Shown here piece by piece: positions 7,291 through 16,578 of a DNA stretch of 64,000 nt. Each line of letters starts with the position of its first letter. The stretch's first letter is position 1. The DNA is from an uncultured Bacteroidales bacterium (GTDB lineage: Bacteria > Bacteroidota > Bacteroidia > Bacteroidales > Paludibacteraceae). Under the pieces are notes generated by a model. It ran no database searches. It saw only the letters and a list, made by a program, of their open reading frames with translations, and had not been told where the DNA came from. The position numbers and the translations under genes are program-made. The DNA is taken from positions 88,376-152,375 of the forward strand of contig ONWR01000007.1 in NCBI GenBank assembly GCA_900321605.1. Direction: 5' to 3'.

Positions 7291-10200
7291 TTATTTCACC
7301 ATCTGACCCATTACGTTATAGGTCTTGTTGTTCTTCTCGATGACGAGGATACCATTCTTGAGGACTTTAACAGCCTTTGCGTCCACAGCGGTGTTCTCGA
7401 AGCCCACAGTGCTGGTCGGAACGAGGTAGAAGTAGCCGCCAAATGCGCTCCAATCCGAGTTGTACTCCGGACGGAAGTACATGGTGGTTGGTCCATTGTG
7501 GTGGTCATCCACAATATAGTTACCCTCTTTCGGATACCAAGTAGTGATCTCATCTTCTGCTACGTAAACCACCTTGATCTCATCGTCAACAGCTAGGTCG
7601 ATAGAGAGTTGGTACTCCTCGACTTCGGAGTCCGGATTAGCAGTAAAGAGGTTCGTAGCAACCGGATACCAAGCATCCACACCGCCGAATTTACCGACGA
7701 GGTAGTAACCGTTGGTAAGTACGGGTTCCGGTTTCTCAGGATAAATGATAGCCAGTGAGTCGTTAGCGAAGTACCATTTGAAGGTATAAGCACCCTCTAC
7801 GTCGATTACAATAGTCATGTTTGCATCCGCATTGCCGGTAATACCAGCACAACCCGGGAAGCCACGATGGAACTCATAGCCGTTCGAACGCCAATCACCA
7901 TTGATAATCATCTTGAAGGCATAGGTACCTTTCTTGATATTGTCGTTGTAGAGCGTAGCAAACGTTTTATCCTCTGAGAGTTCAAACGGAATAGGCTCAC
8001 CCCACTCTGTCATGTCACCTGTAACAGCAGCCGTCGGAACAACCGGCGTCGGATCTACGTAGAAGTTACCGATTACGCGGAAGACGCTATCATTGTAAAC
8101 AACAGCTACATCACCTGCTTCGGCAAGAGTGAAGAGGATGTTGTTATCGTTATTAGCGGACAATCCTTCTGTTTTCTCGGTCAAGTCCGAATAGCCTTTG
8201 GTATTCTCCCAATTGCCATTCTCCAATGCTACACGGAACATATAATCTCCAGCAGCCAAATCAGGCAATTTGAATGTATCTTGCATAACGGGAACAAACG
8301 ACCACTCGCCAAATGCTTCTCCTGCACCGATGATATAGTATTTCGGTGTCGGCTCTACGTAGAAGTCACCGATGAGTTTGAAGATCTCCGGATTCTCGCC
8401 TTCTGCGGCAATGTAAACTACTTGTACTTCGCCTGCCTCAGCGAGACTGAAACCGATGCTGTGGTTTCCGAACTCGTCGGGTAGCTCGATCAAACCGGCA
8501 GCCGTATCGGTGAGGTGACGGAAGTCTCGATGGTTCTCCCATGTGCCTTCCAACGAGAGTCGCATGATATAGTTCACACCAGCCTTGAGGTTGAGGACGG
8601 TAGTATCCTGGAAAGAAGGAATAGCGTCCGGCGTCCAAGCCTTGTCAGCGGTTGCGCCTGCGTCAACAACGAATGCGGAGTCACCGATGAGGTAGTAGTT
8701 CGGTTTTGCCGGAGCCTCCGGGAAGGTTACAACGAGCGAGCTGTCTGCGTAGGTCCAAGTGAAGGTATATGCACCCTCTACATCGGTGATGAGTTTGATG
8801 TTGTCACCGGTGTTGATCAAATCAAGATGATCCACATGGTTCCAATCGCGGTGCATCGTATAGAGATCGCCGTCACCGGCTTTTGAGAGCCAGTTATCGT
8901 CAGAAACGACCTTGAGTTGATAGTTGTCAATGCCGAGGTTAAGAGTCACACTTGCGCTAAGGCTGTCTTCTGCATTTACCATCAGAGCGGGCTCCGACCA
9001 AGAAGTGAGCGAACCTGCGAGTTTAACAACCGGCAGCACGATCTCTTCGGGAGTGTCACCACCTTGGTTCTTCGGATAAACGCGAATGTTACGCAAATAG
9101 ATGCGTTCGGTACCGGATTGAGCAATCGTGATAACGCTAACTGCGCCCTCCGGAGTGATCTTGCTATCCTGTGGAACTTTGTTACCTGCGGTCAAATCGA
9201 ACTCTGTACCGTTGACCGTGATTTTTGCAGCATTGTTTCCATACTGGGTAGCATTGACGATGATCGAATCCACCTCGATAGCTTGTGCTAAAGTGAATGC
9301 GAGCGATCCTGCTGCAGAGGAAGTACCAAACTTAACGCTGGAGTTGTCATCTGCAATCGGGCGACCTGCAAATACTTTGGTAGCCGTCTCAACAGATTCT
9401 ACGTACGGAGCACTAGCGGCATCAAAGATAGCAGCAACGTCTGCGGCGAAAGCTGTGGAAGCATCTTTACCGGACTCACCGGTTCCGTTGAACTTCAATA
9501 CGAACGGTTGAGTAAAGTCAGCTACAGGAGCCGGTTGGTTCTCTCCCATCCAGATATATCCACCGAACTCAGCCCATGCCTCGTTACCGGCAGGACGGAA
9601 ATAGATATCTTTCTCACCTGCGTGCAGTGCGTCAACGATGTAGTTACCACCTTCAGCAGGATACCACGTAGTAGTTTCACCTTCCACTTTAATGACTTTG
9701 ATCTCGTCATTTTCAGCAAGGGTTGTATGGAGAAGATACTCACCCTCAGCCTCAGCCGGAGCGAATTTGTAAGCCTCAGCAGCTTGCCAGCTATTCATGG
9801 TACCTACGAGGTAGTATGCAGCCTCAACAGGAGTCGGAGGTTCGGGCGTGTCGCCACCTTCACCATAAACGGACCACTCGCCTGCTACGCCCGGGTCACC
9901 CCAAACGGCAGCAGTAGAAGTAATGGTGTAGAGGTCTTTGTCTGCCGGAACAGTCAAGTCAGCTGTCTTTGCACCCCAGTCTGCAATGTCACCGGAAGCG
10001 TTAACGCGGGTGAAGATAATTTTTGCATACATCGCGGTGTCGATGTCCGCTTTCCAGAGGTCGGTTTCGCCTTCCACAGCAGTCATACGTACGCCGGGCC
10101 AAGCAGCATTTTGCACATCGCCATCAGCAAAAGCGTAAACACCAACAGCTGCACCGTCTGTTTTCCACCAGTCTTGAGCTGCCTTGCAGTAAACTGTCTT

Positions 10201-10752
10201 AACCGTCGAAATGGTCTCACCACCTTCGCCGCCTTGGGAAGTCTCGTATTGAACCTCGATGTAACTCCAGTAAGAAGCTTGCGCTACTTCGTACGAAACC
10301 TCCAAAGTGCCGCCATTACCCGTAACTCCGGTAGCGGTCAGTGCGGTCCAAGTAGTTCCAAATTCCTCAGAAGCCGTTCCGATTGTTGTTTCGCCTTGTT
10401 TTACCGTTAAGGTACCTGTTTTCTTACCATTATTAAGCACATACAATGTTACGCTTTTAACATTGTAGTCCTCGTAATAGTCAGTTGACAAAGTTACCTT
10501 GCTGAAATACTCGGCTGCTTTTGCTCCGAACTTCAGGCATTCGATTTGGGAGTTTTTTCCCGTGGTGTAAGACGGTGTACCTGCCCCCACTTCCGTAGCG
10601 ATAGACCAAGTAACCACTCCTTCCAGATCGGTAACTGCGTCGTTCGCAGGAGTTGTTGCCTTTGTGAAGGTACTTTTCACCGTCACAAGGTCAGCAGCCA
10701 TCATGGAACCTGCAAATAGAATTGCAGTCAAAAAAGAAAAAATCTTTCTCAT
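7291..10752 (-). CDS. large secreted multi-module protein with carbohydrate-binding-like domains and type IX-like C-terminal tail
   Basis: A 1153-residue protein with signal peptide MRKIFSFLTAILFAGSMMAA. After an N-terminal beta-rich domain comes a starch-binding-like module (about 180-290; WWKTDGAAVGVYAF, AAWPGVRM). There is then a repeated SusE/F-like pattern, seen as YYLVGTMNSWQ and again near the end as GYYLVGKFGGVDAW, each followed by DEIKVV, TTWYP, GNYIVD and YFRP. Two other paired modules recur (NYYLIG/KYYIIG and LAGSLTSW/VTGDMTEW). The tail AVKVLKNGILVIEKNNKTYNV ends in MGQMVK, close to those of two other window proteins. It is likely surface-bound and glycan-binding; the ligand is not known. 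The terminator at 7236-7274 lies just downstream. No clear own promoter was found. Confidence 0.8.
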   Translation of the reverse strand: MRKIFSFLTAILFAGSMMAADLVTVKSTFTKATTPANDAVTDLEGVVTWSIATEVGAGTPSYTTGKNSQIECLKFGAKAAEYFSKVTLSTDYYEDYNVKSVTLYVLNNGKKTGTLTVKQGETTIGTASEEFGTTWTALTATGVTGNGGTLEVSYEVAQASYWSYIEVQYETSQGGEGGETISTVKTVYCKAAQDWWKTDGAAVGVYAFADGDVQNAAWPGVRMTAVEGETDLWKADIDTAMYAKIIFTRVNASGDIADWGAKTADLTVPADKDLYTITSTAAVWGDPGVAGEWSVYGEGGDTPEPPTPVEAAYYLVGTMNSWQAAEAYKFAPAEAEGEYLLHTTLAENDEIKVIKVEGETTTWYPAEGGNYIVDALHAGEKDIYFRPAGNEAWAEFGGYIWMGENQPAPVADFTQPFVLKFNGTGESGKDASTAFAADVAAIFDAASAPYVESVETATKVFAGRPIADDNSSVKFGTSSAAGSLAFTLAQAIEVDSIIVNATQYGNNAAKITVNGTEFDLTAGNKVPQDSKITPEGAVSVITIAQSGTERIYLRNIRVYPKNQGGDTPEEIVLPVVKLAGSLTSWSEPALMVNAEDSLSASVTLNLGIDNYQLKVVSDDNWLSKAGDGDLYTMHRDWNHVDHLDLINTGDNIKLITDVEGAYTFTWTYADSSLVVTFPEAPAKPNYYLIGDSAFVVDAGATADKAWTPDAIPSFQDTTVLNLKAGVNYIMRLSLEGTWENHRDFRHLTDTAAGLIELPDEFGNHSIGFSLAEAGEVQVVYIAAEGENPEIFKLIGDFYVEPTPKYYIIGAGEAFGEWSFVPVMQDTFKLPDLAAGDYMFRVALENGNWENTKGYSDLTEKTEGLSANNDNNILFTLAEAGDVAVVYNDSVFRVIGNFYVDPTPVVPTAAVTGDMTEWGEPIPFELSEDKTFATLYNDNIKKGTYAFKMIINGDWRSNGYEFHRGFPGCAGITGNADANMTIVIDVEGAYTFKWYFANDSLAIIYPEKPEPVLTNGYYLVGKFGGVDAWYPVATNLFTANPDSEVEEYQLSIDLAVDDEIKVVYVAEDEITTWYPKEGNYIVDDHHNGPTTMYFRPEYNSDWSAFGGYFYLVPTSTVGFENTAVDAKAVKVLKNGILVIEKNNKTYNVMGQMVK

Positions 10753-10806
10753 GATACTTTGATTTTGGTTAATAATGTTAATTAAATAAAGGGTTTTTGT
10801 TTCGAG

Positions 10807-10910
10807 ATATCGAAATATCGAAATATCGAGGTATCGAGATATCGAAATATCGAGGTATCGAGATATCGAGGTATCGAGGTATCGAGGTATCGAGGTATCG
10901 AGATATCGAA
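10807..10910. repeat. 13 tandem copies of an 8-bp unit (RTATCGAR)
   Basis: Thirteen consecutive 8-base units, alternating gtatcgag and atatcgaa/g forms, give exactly 104 bases. They sit between the two large secreted-protein genes, about 55 bases upstream of the start of the second one on the minus strand. Confidence 0.9.
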
Positions 10911-10918
10911 ATTTGTAA

Positions 10919-10944
10919 GAGAGGGAACGATCAGGTTCCCTCTC
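10919..10944 (-). terminator. hairpin after the 999-residue secreted protein gene
   Basis: GAGAGGGAAC and GTTCCCTCTC form a perfect 10-bp stem with a 6-base loop, 14 bases past the stop codon. The following bases are not a strong T run, so it may be an mRNA-end stabiliser rather than a strong terminator. Confidence 0.55.
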
Positions 10945-10957
10945 CTAAGAGTGCTAA

Positions 10958-13957
10958 TTAGCGAATAACAGCACCGTTGATGTTGTAATGAACGCCGTTC
11001 TTGATGATCACTACTTGACCGTTCTGGATCATCTTCACAGCCTTCTGAGCAGCCTCTACAGCGTTGATACCCTCACCAATGGTTGTAGTAACGTGATAGA
11101 GGGTGTTGTTGAGGCAGAGGATGTCCATCGTAATGATAGCACGTTGTGCATCGCTTGCGTTTACAGTAACGTCCATCGAGTAGATAGCCTTGTATTTACC
11201 ACCCACTTCGATACCTGTAGCAGTGGGTAACATATCATCGTACGTGAAGGTTCCAATCGGGTTGTTACCAAGCACTACGAACTGGATATAGGTGCCATCT
11301 GCAGCTTCACCATAGAAGAGTGTACCGGTGTAACTATAAATCTCAGCAGCGTCTGCAACTCCCCAATTCGGGATCTCTACGTTTACGGTAGTCTCGGCAG
11401 TCGGGATTCTGAAGACGAGCTTGATGTCGTAGATGTTGCCATCATCTCCGATCATCACACCTTCGATCGTGCGAGAACCATCCTCACCTTCGGTCAGCTC
11501 GAACGAACCTTCTACGAAATGAACTTCTGTCGAATCAGCCTTGATGAATACATATGTGTATTTTGCGTCCAGATCAGCTACGGTGTAAACACCAGCAGCC
11601 TGCGTAGTAGAAACATTCGAGATAGAGATCTCATACTCATCGTTCTCCGCCATGAACTGCCACCAACCAGCTTGAGCTACGTAGTCAGTGTACTGAACTT
11701 CTTGCTCAATGTCAATAACAATGGTGTCAGCAACAACCGGAGCCTCCGGATAAACTACTTCAAGAACCTGAGTCTCATAGGTATAGGTAAATACATAGTC
11801 ACCAGCTACGTCAGCAGCGATATGCATGTTACCCGAACCTTCAGCAAGGTTAGTAGTGTTTGCCTCGCGAGTGAGATTAGCGCCGTTAGCAGTCCAGTTG
11901 CCAGAACCACCGATACGCATACCGAACTCATAGTTACCTTCAGCCAACGTGAGTGTAAGAGAAGCAGATGCATTATCCTGAGCGATAGCAAAGTTCTCAG
12001 TATCAGCCCAGCTACCCAAGAAGTTACCGTGCATAGCTACAGTCGGGATAACAACAGCCTCACCGGTCTTGGTTGCAACTGCGTTAACAGCGTTGTCGTT
12101 TGCCGGATCGAAAGTGATGGTGATGGTATAGATACCAGCCTCAGGGATATTCAACTCATAGTTCTGTGCAGGATAAGCAGTCGTCCAAGCGTGATCCTCA
12201 CAAACCTTGAACAAAATGTTACCGGCAGCAAGAGTCAACTCACTCTTCTCCCAAGTGTAGAGCCCCTCAACGAGCGCCATGTCATTAGCCGTGTTAGCCG
12301 GATCCCAAGTTGTACCGAAGAGCACATCCGAACTACCAGCAACGGTATAGGTATGCTCCGGAGTCGGAGGAACTTCGCCACCTTCGCGAACGACCTTCAG
12401 CATCGTTACGAACATACCGGTGTTACCATAACGGCCGAGGAAGAGAGAATCCTGATCAGCCTCCAGGGTATAAGTCTGAACGATAGGCTCAGCAGCAGAA
12501 GTACGACCGTTGATTGTCGAAGCAGAGTCAGACAGCCAAATGCGGGTGTCACCATTAGCTGCGCGCAGATCTATCTGTGCATACTTGGTGTCATCTGCGT
12601 TGTTGAATACTACAGCTACGCTGAGTACGTCACCTGCATGGAAACCACCCTCAGCCGGCTTGATAGCAATCCACTTGCCTTCATCATATACAAACGAGCT
12701 ACCGAACTTGATAGCCGGAACAGCATCGGTGTTGGTGTGAATCTTAACGGTAGAAACTTCTACGCCAGTAGCACCAAGAACAGTCGTACCGATCTCGCCA
12801 GCCCAATCGTAGATTACATCGTCTTCCTCAACCGGAGCATCTTCCGGATGCTTGATTTCGGTCAGATAGCAACCGGTATTGAGCTCATGAGTCTCATTGT
12901 ACAGTTTGTACTTACCGAAAGCGATAACAGTATCACCTACGTGAATTGCATTTCCGTTCTCGTCAGCAACTTCATCAAACTCAGCCCAAGCAGTGCTTTC
13001 TGCATCGTAAGCCGGATCAGAAGTACGGAAGGTATCTGCATTGAGCGAGTAGCAGTTATAGAACTCAAACGCACCCTCTGCACCTGTTGCATCAGCAACG
13101 TAGATGTTTACAGAACCGAATTTCGCGAAGTTCTTACCCTTGAACTCCATCTTGGTGATGACACCGCGAACGAGGATCTCGTCGTTCTCAGCTAAGCCAG
13201 CAGCGATAGCCTCAGCTACTTCGTATTGCGGGATCACTTTCTTAACAGCTTCAGCAGCTACAGCCTCGGTAGTCGGATCGAAAGTGATCGTGAGGGTGTA
13301 TTCGCCTGCCTCAGCGATGTTTACAACATAGTTCTGAGCCGGATAAGCGATATCCCAGCTGTGGTTCTTAACGACCTTGAACTGGATTTCTGTACCAGCG
13401 GTCAGGTTCAAGTTAGCCTTTGTCCAGGTATAAACACCATCAGCCAGCGTCATGTCGTTAGCAGCAAGAGCAGGGTTCCAAGCCTCACCGAAGATAGCGG
13501 CATCGCTACCTGCTACAGTGTAGGTGTCAGTAACAACCGGTGCACCACCCTCAAGGGTAACTACGATTTGGGTAGCACGTACTTGGTTCGTAGAAGCCGT
13601 GAAAGATACGCTGGTAGCAGAACCTGTCCATGTACCGGTTTTTCCTTCAGCCTCAAAGGTGTAACCGTCCTGTGCAGCAAAGCAGCCGGGACCATACTTA
13701 GCTTCACCGTTAGCAGTGCAAGTAAACACAATGCTCGTAATGTTCGACTCAGCCGAAATAGTAATCGTCTGATTCTTAAAAATACGAATTTGGTCAGCAG
13801 TAACCGTACCCTGAGTAATGTTCAGCGATACACCCTCGATAGTAGCGCTGATCTCGGTGCTTTCAGCAGCAGTAATCGCACTCGGAGTAATCGTTACCTG
13901 AGCCATCATGCTACCTGCGAAGAGCAGAGCAGCGAAAAAAGAAAAGAATTTCTTCAT
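10958..13957 (-). CDS. large secreted multi-module protein (999 aa), paralogous in layout to the neighbour
   Basis: Signal peptide MKKFFSFFAALLFAGSMMAQ fixes the start; the frame is open further up but only through promoter sequence. Two copies of a roughly 100-residue module occur, each with TYTVAGS, FG..W.P, NDM, YTW, HSW or HAW, AYPAQNY, and ends in TITFDP (about 185-285 and 575-675). A beta-rich domain (MHGNFLGSWADTENF) and a final domain with DIEQEVQYTDYVAQAGWW follow. The tail KAVKMIQNGQVVIIKNGVHY then INGAVIR matches the neighbour's tail and suggests type IX export with surface attachment. The modules look like adhesion or carbohydrate-binding units. Ligand unknown. Confidence 0.78.
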   Translation of the reverse strand: MKKFFSFFAALLFAGSMMAQVTITPSAITAAESTEISATIEGVSLNITQGTVTADQIRIFKNQTITISAESNITSIVFTCTANGEAKYGPGCFAAQDGYTFEAEGKTGTWTGSATSVSFTASTNQVRATQIVVTLEGGAPVVTDTYTVAGSDAAIFGEAWNPALAANDMTLADGVYTWTKANLNLTAGTEIQFKVVKNHSWDIAYPAQNYVVNIAEAGEYTLTITFDPTTEAVAAEAVKKVIPQYEVAEAIAAGLAENDEILVRGVITKMEFKGKNFAKFGSVNIYVADATGAEGAFEFYNCYSLNADTFRTSDPAYDAESTAWAEFDEVADENGNAIHVGDTVIAFGKYKLYNETHELNTGCYLTEIKHPEDAPVEEDDVIYDWAGEIGTTVLGATGVEVSTVKIHTNTDAVPAIKFGSSFVYDEGKWIAIKPAEGGFHAGDVLSVAVVFNNADDTKYAQIDLRAANGDTRIWLSDSASTINGRTSAAEPIVQTYTLEADQDSLFLGRYGNTGMFVTMLKVVREGGEVPPTPEHTYTVAGSSDVLFGTTWDPANTANDMALVEGLYTWEKSELTLAAGNILFKVCEDHAWTTAYPAQNYELNIPEAGIYTITITFDPANDNAVNAVATKTGEAVVIPTVAMHGNFLGSWADTENFAIAQDNASASLTLTLAEGNYEFGMRIGGSGNWTANGANLTREANTTNLAEGSGNMHIAADVAGDYVFTYTYETQVLEVVYPEAPVVADTIVIDIEQEVQYTDYVAQAGWWQFMAENDEYEISISNVSTTQAAGVYTVADLDAKYTYVFIKADSTEVHFVEGSFELTEGEDGSRTIEGVMIGDDGNIYDIKLVFRIPTAETTVNVEIPNWGVADAAEIYSYTGTLFYGEAADGTYIQFVVLGNNPIGTFTYDDMLPTATGIEVGGKYKAIYSMDVTVNASDAQRAIITMDILCLNNTLYHVTTTIGEGINAVEAAQKAVKMIQNGQVVIIKNGVHYNINGAVIR

Positions 13958-14015
13958 GATGATTTGAAATTTAGTTAAACAAAAAGTTAATTGGTTGATA
14001 TTGATATCTATTTTA

Positions 14016-14040
14016 GATCGCCCAATATAGGTCGATGCAA
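14016..14040. repeat. palindromic element, TCGCCC-AATATA-GGTCGA form
   Basis: One copy of a small interspersed palindrome with arms ATCGCCC and GGTCGAT around a variable 6-base core. Other copies are at 15451-15470, 16581-16600 and 16625-16645. Confidence 0.7.
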
Positions 14041-14058
14041 TATTTTTCAAAACCGGTG

Positions 14059-14090
14059 CAAAGTTACAAAGAAATTTTGATATATGCAAA
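14059..14090 (-). promoter_or_regulatory. promoter for the 999-residue secreted protein
   Basis: Minus-strand TTTG and TAACTTTG separated by 20 bases, in the standard form with TTTGCATATATC at the -33 end. The position is good to one or two bases. Confidence 0.8.
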
Positions 14091-14268
14091 TAAAAAATGA
14101 TTTTTTTTTATTTTGGTGCTATAGAGCATACAAAAGACATCCTGAAAAGGAGGGCGAAGGAAGTACTTAAATTGCCCGTAAAAACCCCGAGTCAATACCG
14201 AAAACGACGTACTTACCTCGCACTTACGACGCACTAACAACGCACTATTTATTGCATGTAAACGCTTA

Positions 14269-14294
14269 GTATTATATACTAAAGTATATAATAC
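14269..14294. repeat. perfect 12-bp AT-rich inverted repeat
   Basis: GTATTATATACT and AGTATATAATAC separated by AA lie 11 bases past the stop of the transporter gene. It may stop or protect that transcript. No T run follows. Confidence 0.5.
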
Positions 14295-14304
14295 CAATGA
14301 AACG

Positions 14305-15426
14305 CTATTTTTTGCGTGCGGCGAAGAAGAGTTGGGCGGAGTTAAAGACATTTTGCCAGATGATATACGCCGCCGCTCCGAGGGAAGCCATGGGATCGAG
14401 ATACGTATTCGCCATCCAGACTCCGAGCGAGGTGTTTTTTTGTCCGAAAGCTTGTCCGGCAGTGATGGAAGAGACCCCCTGCATAGTAGAAGGAGCCGCC
14501 GCAGGGTTGATGAGGACATCTTGGTAGTCACGCCCTTTGCTGGCAGCAGGGAAATACCATCCGATGAGTTTGCCGAGGCTGAACTGCAACAAGCAAGCGA
14601 AGAAAGAACATACTAATAAAATTAGTATATTGGTCGTTAGTCGATGGTCATTGGTCGATGGCGATTGGTATTCTAAGACTATTGTAGAGGTGACGACGGC
14701 AGTAAGGACGAGGATGGAGGCGACCCAGAGGTAGAAGGGGATTTGTGCTAATCCGGGGGACAGGTTGAATTCTTTTTTATGACCGCCTTCGGCTGTAAGA
14801 CCACTATCGTTGTAAGACCGCTGCGCTGTAAGACCGGCTTCGCCTGTAAGATATTTTCTTCGTTGATAGAAATTATAGCCAAGGCGGAGGAGCCAAGCGG
14901 CAAAGAAAGGTCCGAGGAGAAGAGGTGCTACCCGGCTGAGAATGAGCCAGAAAGCAGGCCAGAAAGTCATGTTAGTTGCAGGATTGATGAGCGGGAAAGT
15001 GGCAGGGACGATGATGGCTGTAGCAAAATTGGAGAGAAGGGTAAACGTGGTGAGGTTTTGGATAGAACCACCGAGTTTGCCTGCGATGATGGGAGCAGCT
15101 GTAGCTGTGGGCATAATAAAACACATAAGGATACCTTGCGCAAGGACGGTATTACCTGATACATAGAGAGTTAGCCAATAAGTTGCGAAACTGAAAAAGA
15201 GCTGAAGCGCCAAAACGACTATATGCCATTTATGAAGACGCAGATCCATCGGATCGACCTTGCAAAAGGTAAAAAAGAGCATGAAGAAAATAAGCCAAGG
15301 GAGAATCGGCGCAAGAGGAAGGAAGAGTTGATAACCCACGGCTCCAATAAGCATGGAGAGCCAGAGGGAGGAAGAATCAAAGAATTTACGAAGGGACAAT
15401 GTACGATGTACAAAGGATTTTTTCAT
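14305..15426 (-). CDS. bile acid:sodium symporter (BASS) family transporter, carrying repeat-derived insertions
   Basis: A 373-residue polytopic membrane protein with about nine or ten hydrophobic helices. The core shows GILMCFIMPTATAAPIIAGK and NPAAAPSTMQGVSSITAGQ, as expected for the BASS/SBF fold that moves organic anions with sodium. Substrate unknown. Three segments are encoded by short repeats: the N-terminal SFVHRTLSLRKF (tgtacgaagg family), a loop starting YLTGEAGLTAQRSY at about residue 190 (element at 14781-14856), and SPSTNDHRLTTN at about 256 (tggtcgttgg family). Each falls at a helix boundary, so the protein could still fold. The gene follows the dihydrouridine synthase gene after a 50-base repeat-filled gap. 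Confidence 0.82.
   Translation of the reverse strand: MKKSFVHRTLSLRKFFDSSSLWLSMLIGAVGYQLFLPLAPILPWLIFFMLFFTFCKVDPMDLRLHKWHIVVLALQLFFSFATYWLTLYVSGNTVLAQGILMCFIMPTATAAPIIAGKLGGSIQNLTTFTLLSNFATAIIVPATFPLINPATNMTFWPAFWLILSRVAPLLLGPFFAAWLLRLGYNFYQRRKYLTGEAGLTAQRSYNDSGLTAEGGHKKEFNLSPGLAQIPFYLWVASILVLTAVVTSTIVLEYQSPSTNDHRLTTNILILLVCSFFACLLQFSLGKLIGWYFPAASKGRDYQDVLINPAAAPSTMQGVSSITAGQAFGQKNTSLGVWMANTYLDPMASLGAAAYIIWQNVFNSAQLFFAARKK
14634..14672. repeat. tggtcgttag/ttggtcgatgg repeat inside the transporter gene
   Basis: About four imperfect 9-10 base units of the ttggtcgatgg kind, translated on the minus strand as SPSTNDHRLTTN. The same family is inside the dihydrouridine synthase and gldD genes. Confidence 0.75.
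14781..14856 (+). repeat. modular hairpin repeat (GACCG...CTGTAA units), copy inside transporter gene
   Basis: Four head-to-tail units, each starting GACC and ending TGTAA with a variable core that is often a mini-palindrome (for example GGCTTCGCC), ended by GATATTTTC. The antisense strand is translated in the transporter as YLTGEAGLTAQRSYNDSGLT. Confidence 0.85.
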
Positions 15427-15450
15427 TTTCTCATTTACTCATTTATTTAA

Positions 15451-15470
15451 TCGCCCAATATTGGTCGATA
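15451..15470. repeat. palindromic element, TCGCCC-AATATT-GGTCGA form
   Basis: Arms TCGCCC/GGTCGA flank the core AATATT between the transporter gene and dusB. Confidence 0.7.
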
Positions 15471-15476
15471 GTATGT

Positions 15477-16559
15477 TTAACCCCATTTGGCGACGATGTC
15501 ATCCATGATCGCGAAGACCTCGGAGAGGGTTTCGGCACGGAGGAGGGCGATGCGGGTCTGCTTGAAGTTATCAAGACCTTTGAAGACCGGCGAGGCAGCA
15601 AAATGACGACGCGAATGAACGATGCCTTTGCGTTCGTCGTTGCCACACCAAGCGATGGAGGCAAGGACGTGCTCTTTCAAGACCGCGACCTTTTCCTCCA
15701 TTGACCGCGGCGGAGCCGCTGTAAGACCGCTACGCTGTAAGACCGCTGACGCTGTAAGACCGGCTTCGCCTGTAAGACAAGTATTGCCAGTAAGATATTC
15801 TTTCATTTCGGCGAAGAGCCATGGGGCACCAAAGGTAGCACGGCCGACCATGATGGCGTCCACGCCGTAACGATCAAAACACTCCTTCGCGCGCTCGGGC
15901 GTACACACGTCCCCGTTCCCTATTATAGGGATATGCATACGCGGGTTGTTCTTCACTTCTCCGATGAGGGTCCAATCTGCCTCTCCACGGTACATCTGTG
16001 AACGAGTGCGCCCATGGATAGCGAGTTCGGTGATGCCTTCATCTTGTAACCGCTCCGCGAGTTCCAAGATGAAAGTCGTTGGTCGTTGGTCTTTTGTCGT
16101 TAGTCCGGAAAGCCCGAGGGGATTGACGCGGGGATGAAGATCGGCATCATCCCAGCCCAGACGAGTCTTGGCGGTAACGGGTGTATGGACGGCGTTAACG
16201 ACTGCACGCGTTATTTCGAGCATTTTAGGCACATCGCGAAGGAGACCAGCTCCTGCTCCTTTGCCAGCTACTTTCTTGACCGGACAGCCGAAATTGATGT
16301 CGATGAAGTCGGGTTTGGCTTGCTCAACGATGAGGGCAGCATCCCGCATCGCTTCAGGTTCGCGACCATAGATCTGTATAGCCACGGGTCGTTCGGCATC
16401 GGAGATGGTCAGTTTGCGGGTAGTAGAAGCGATGTCCCGAACGAGTGCGTCGGCATTGACGAACTCGGTATAGACGCGATCAGCTCCGTAGCGTTTGCAG
16501 AGCGCACGGAAAGCCGGATCGGTAACGTCCTCCATGGGAGCCAAGTATAATTTATTCAT
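15477..16559 (-). CDS. dusB: tRNA-dihydrouridine synthase (DusB family), with two repeat-derived insertions
   Basis: This FMN enzyme reduces specific uridines in tRNA. The 360-residue protein shows MNKLYLAPMEDVTDPAFR, RPVAIQIYGREPEAM, FIDINFGCPVKKVAGKGAGA with the catalytic cysteine near residue 94, PVTAKTRLGWDD, ELAIHGRTRSQMY, IPIIGNGDV and DAIMVGRATFGAPW. Two extra segments are low-complexity and repeat-encoded: LTTKDQRPTTF (about 151-161, tggtcgttgg family) and LTGNTCLTGEAGLT onward (about 253-286, GACCG/CTGTAA element). Both lie outside the recognised motifs. It stands in a minus-strand run with the HD phosphohydrolase upstream. Confidence 0.92.
   Translation of the reverse strand: MNKLYLAPMEDVTDPAFRALCKRYGADRVYTEFVNADALVRDIASTTRKLTISDAERPVAIQIYGREPEAMRDAALIVEQAKPDFIDINFGCPVKKVAGKGAGAGLLRDVPKMLEITRAVVNAVHTPVTAKTRLGWDDADLHPRVNPLGLSGLTTKDQRPTTFILELAERLQDEGITELAIHGRTRSQMYRGEADWTLIGEVKNNPRMHIPIIGNGDVCTPERAKECFDRYGVDAIMVGRATFGAPWLFAEMKEYLTGNTCLTGEAGLTASAVLQRSGLTAAPPRSMEEKVAVLKEHVLASIAWCGNDERKGIVHSRRHFAASPVFKGLDNFKQTRIALLRAETLSEVFAIMDDIVAKWG
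15703..15799 (+). repeat. modular hairpin repeat (GACCG...CTGTAA), copy inside dusB
   Basis: Five units with cores including GCGGCGGAGCCGC, CTACGC, CTGACGC and GGCTTCGCC, ending in TAAGATATTC as in the transporter copy. The antisense strand is translated without a stop. Confidence 0.85.
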
Positions 16560-16578
16560 TTTCTTATTTTCTCATTTG

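Noticed and set aside
11519-13195. A 558-codon open frame opposite the 999-residue secreted protein
   Set aside because: The opposite strand has a signal peptide, repeated modules and a sorting tail; this one has none.
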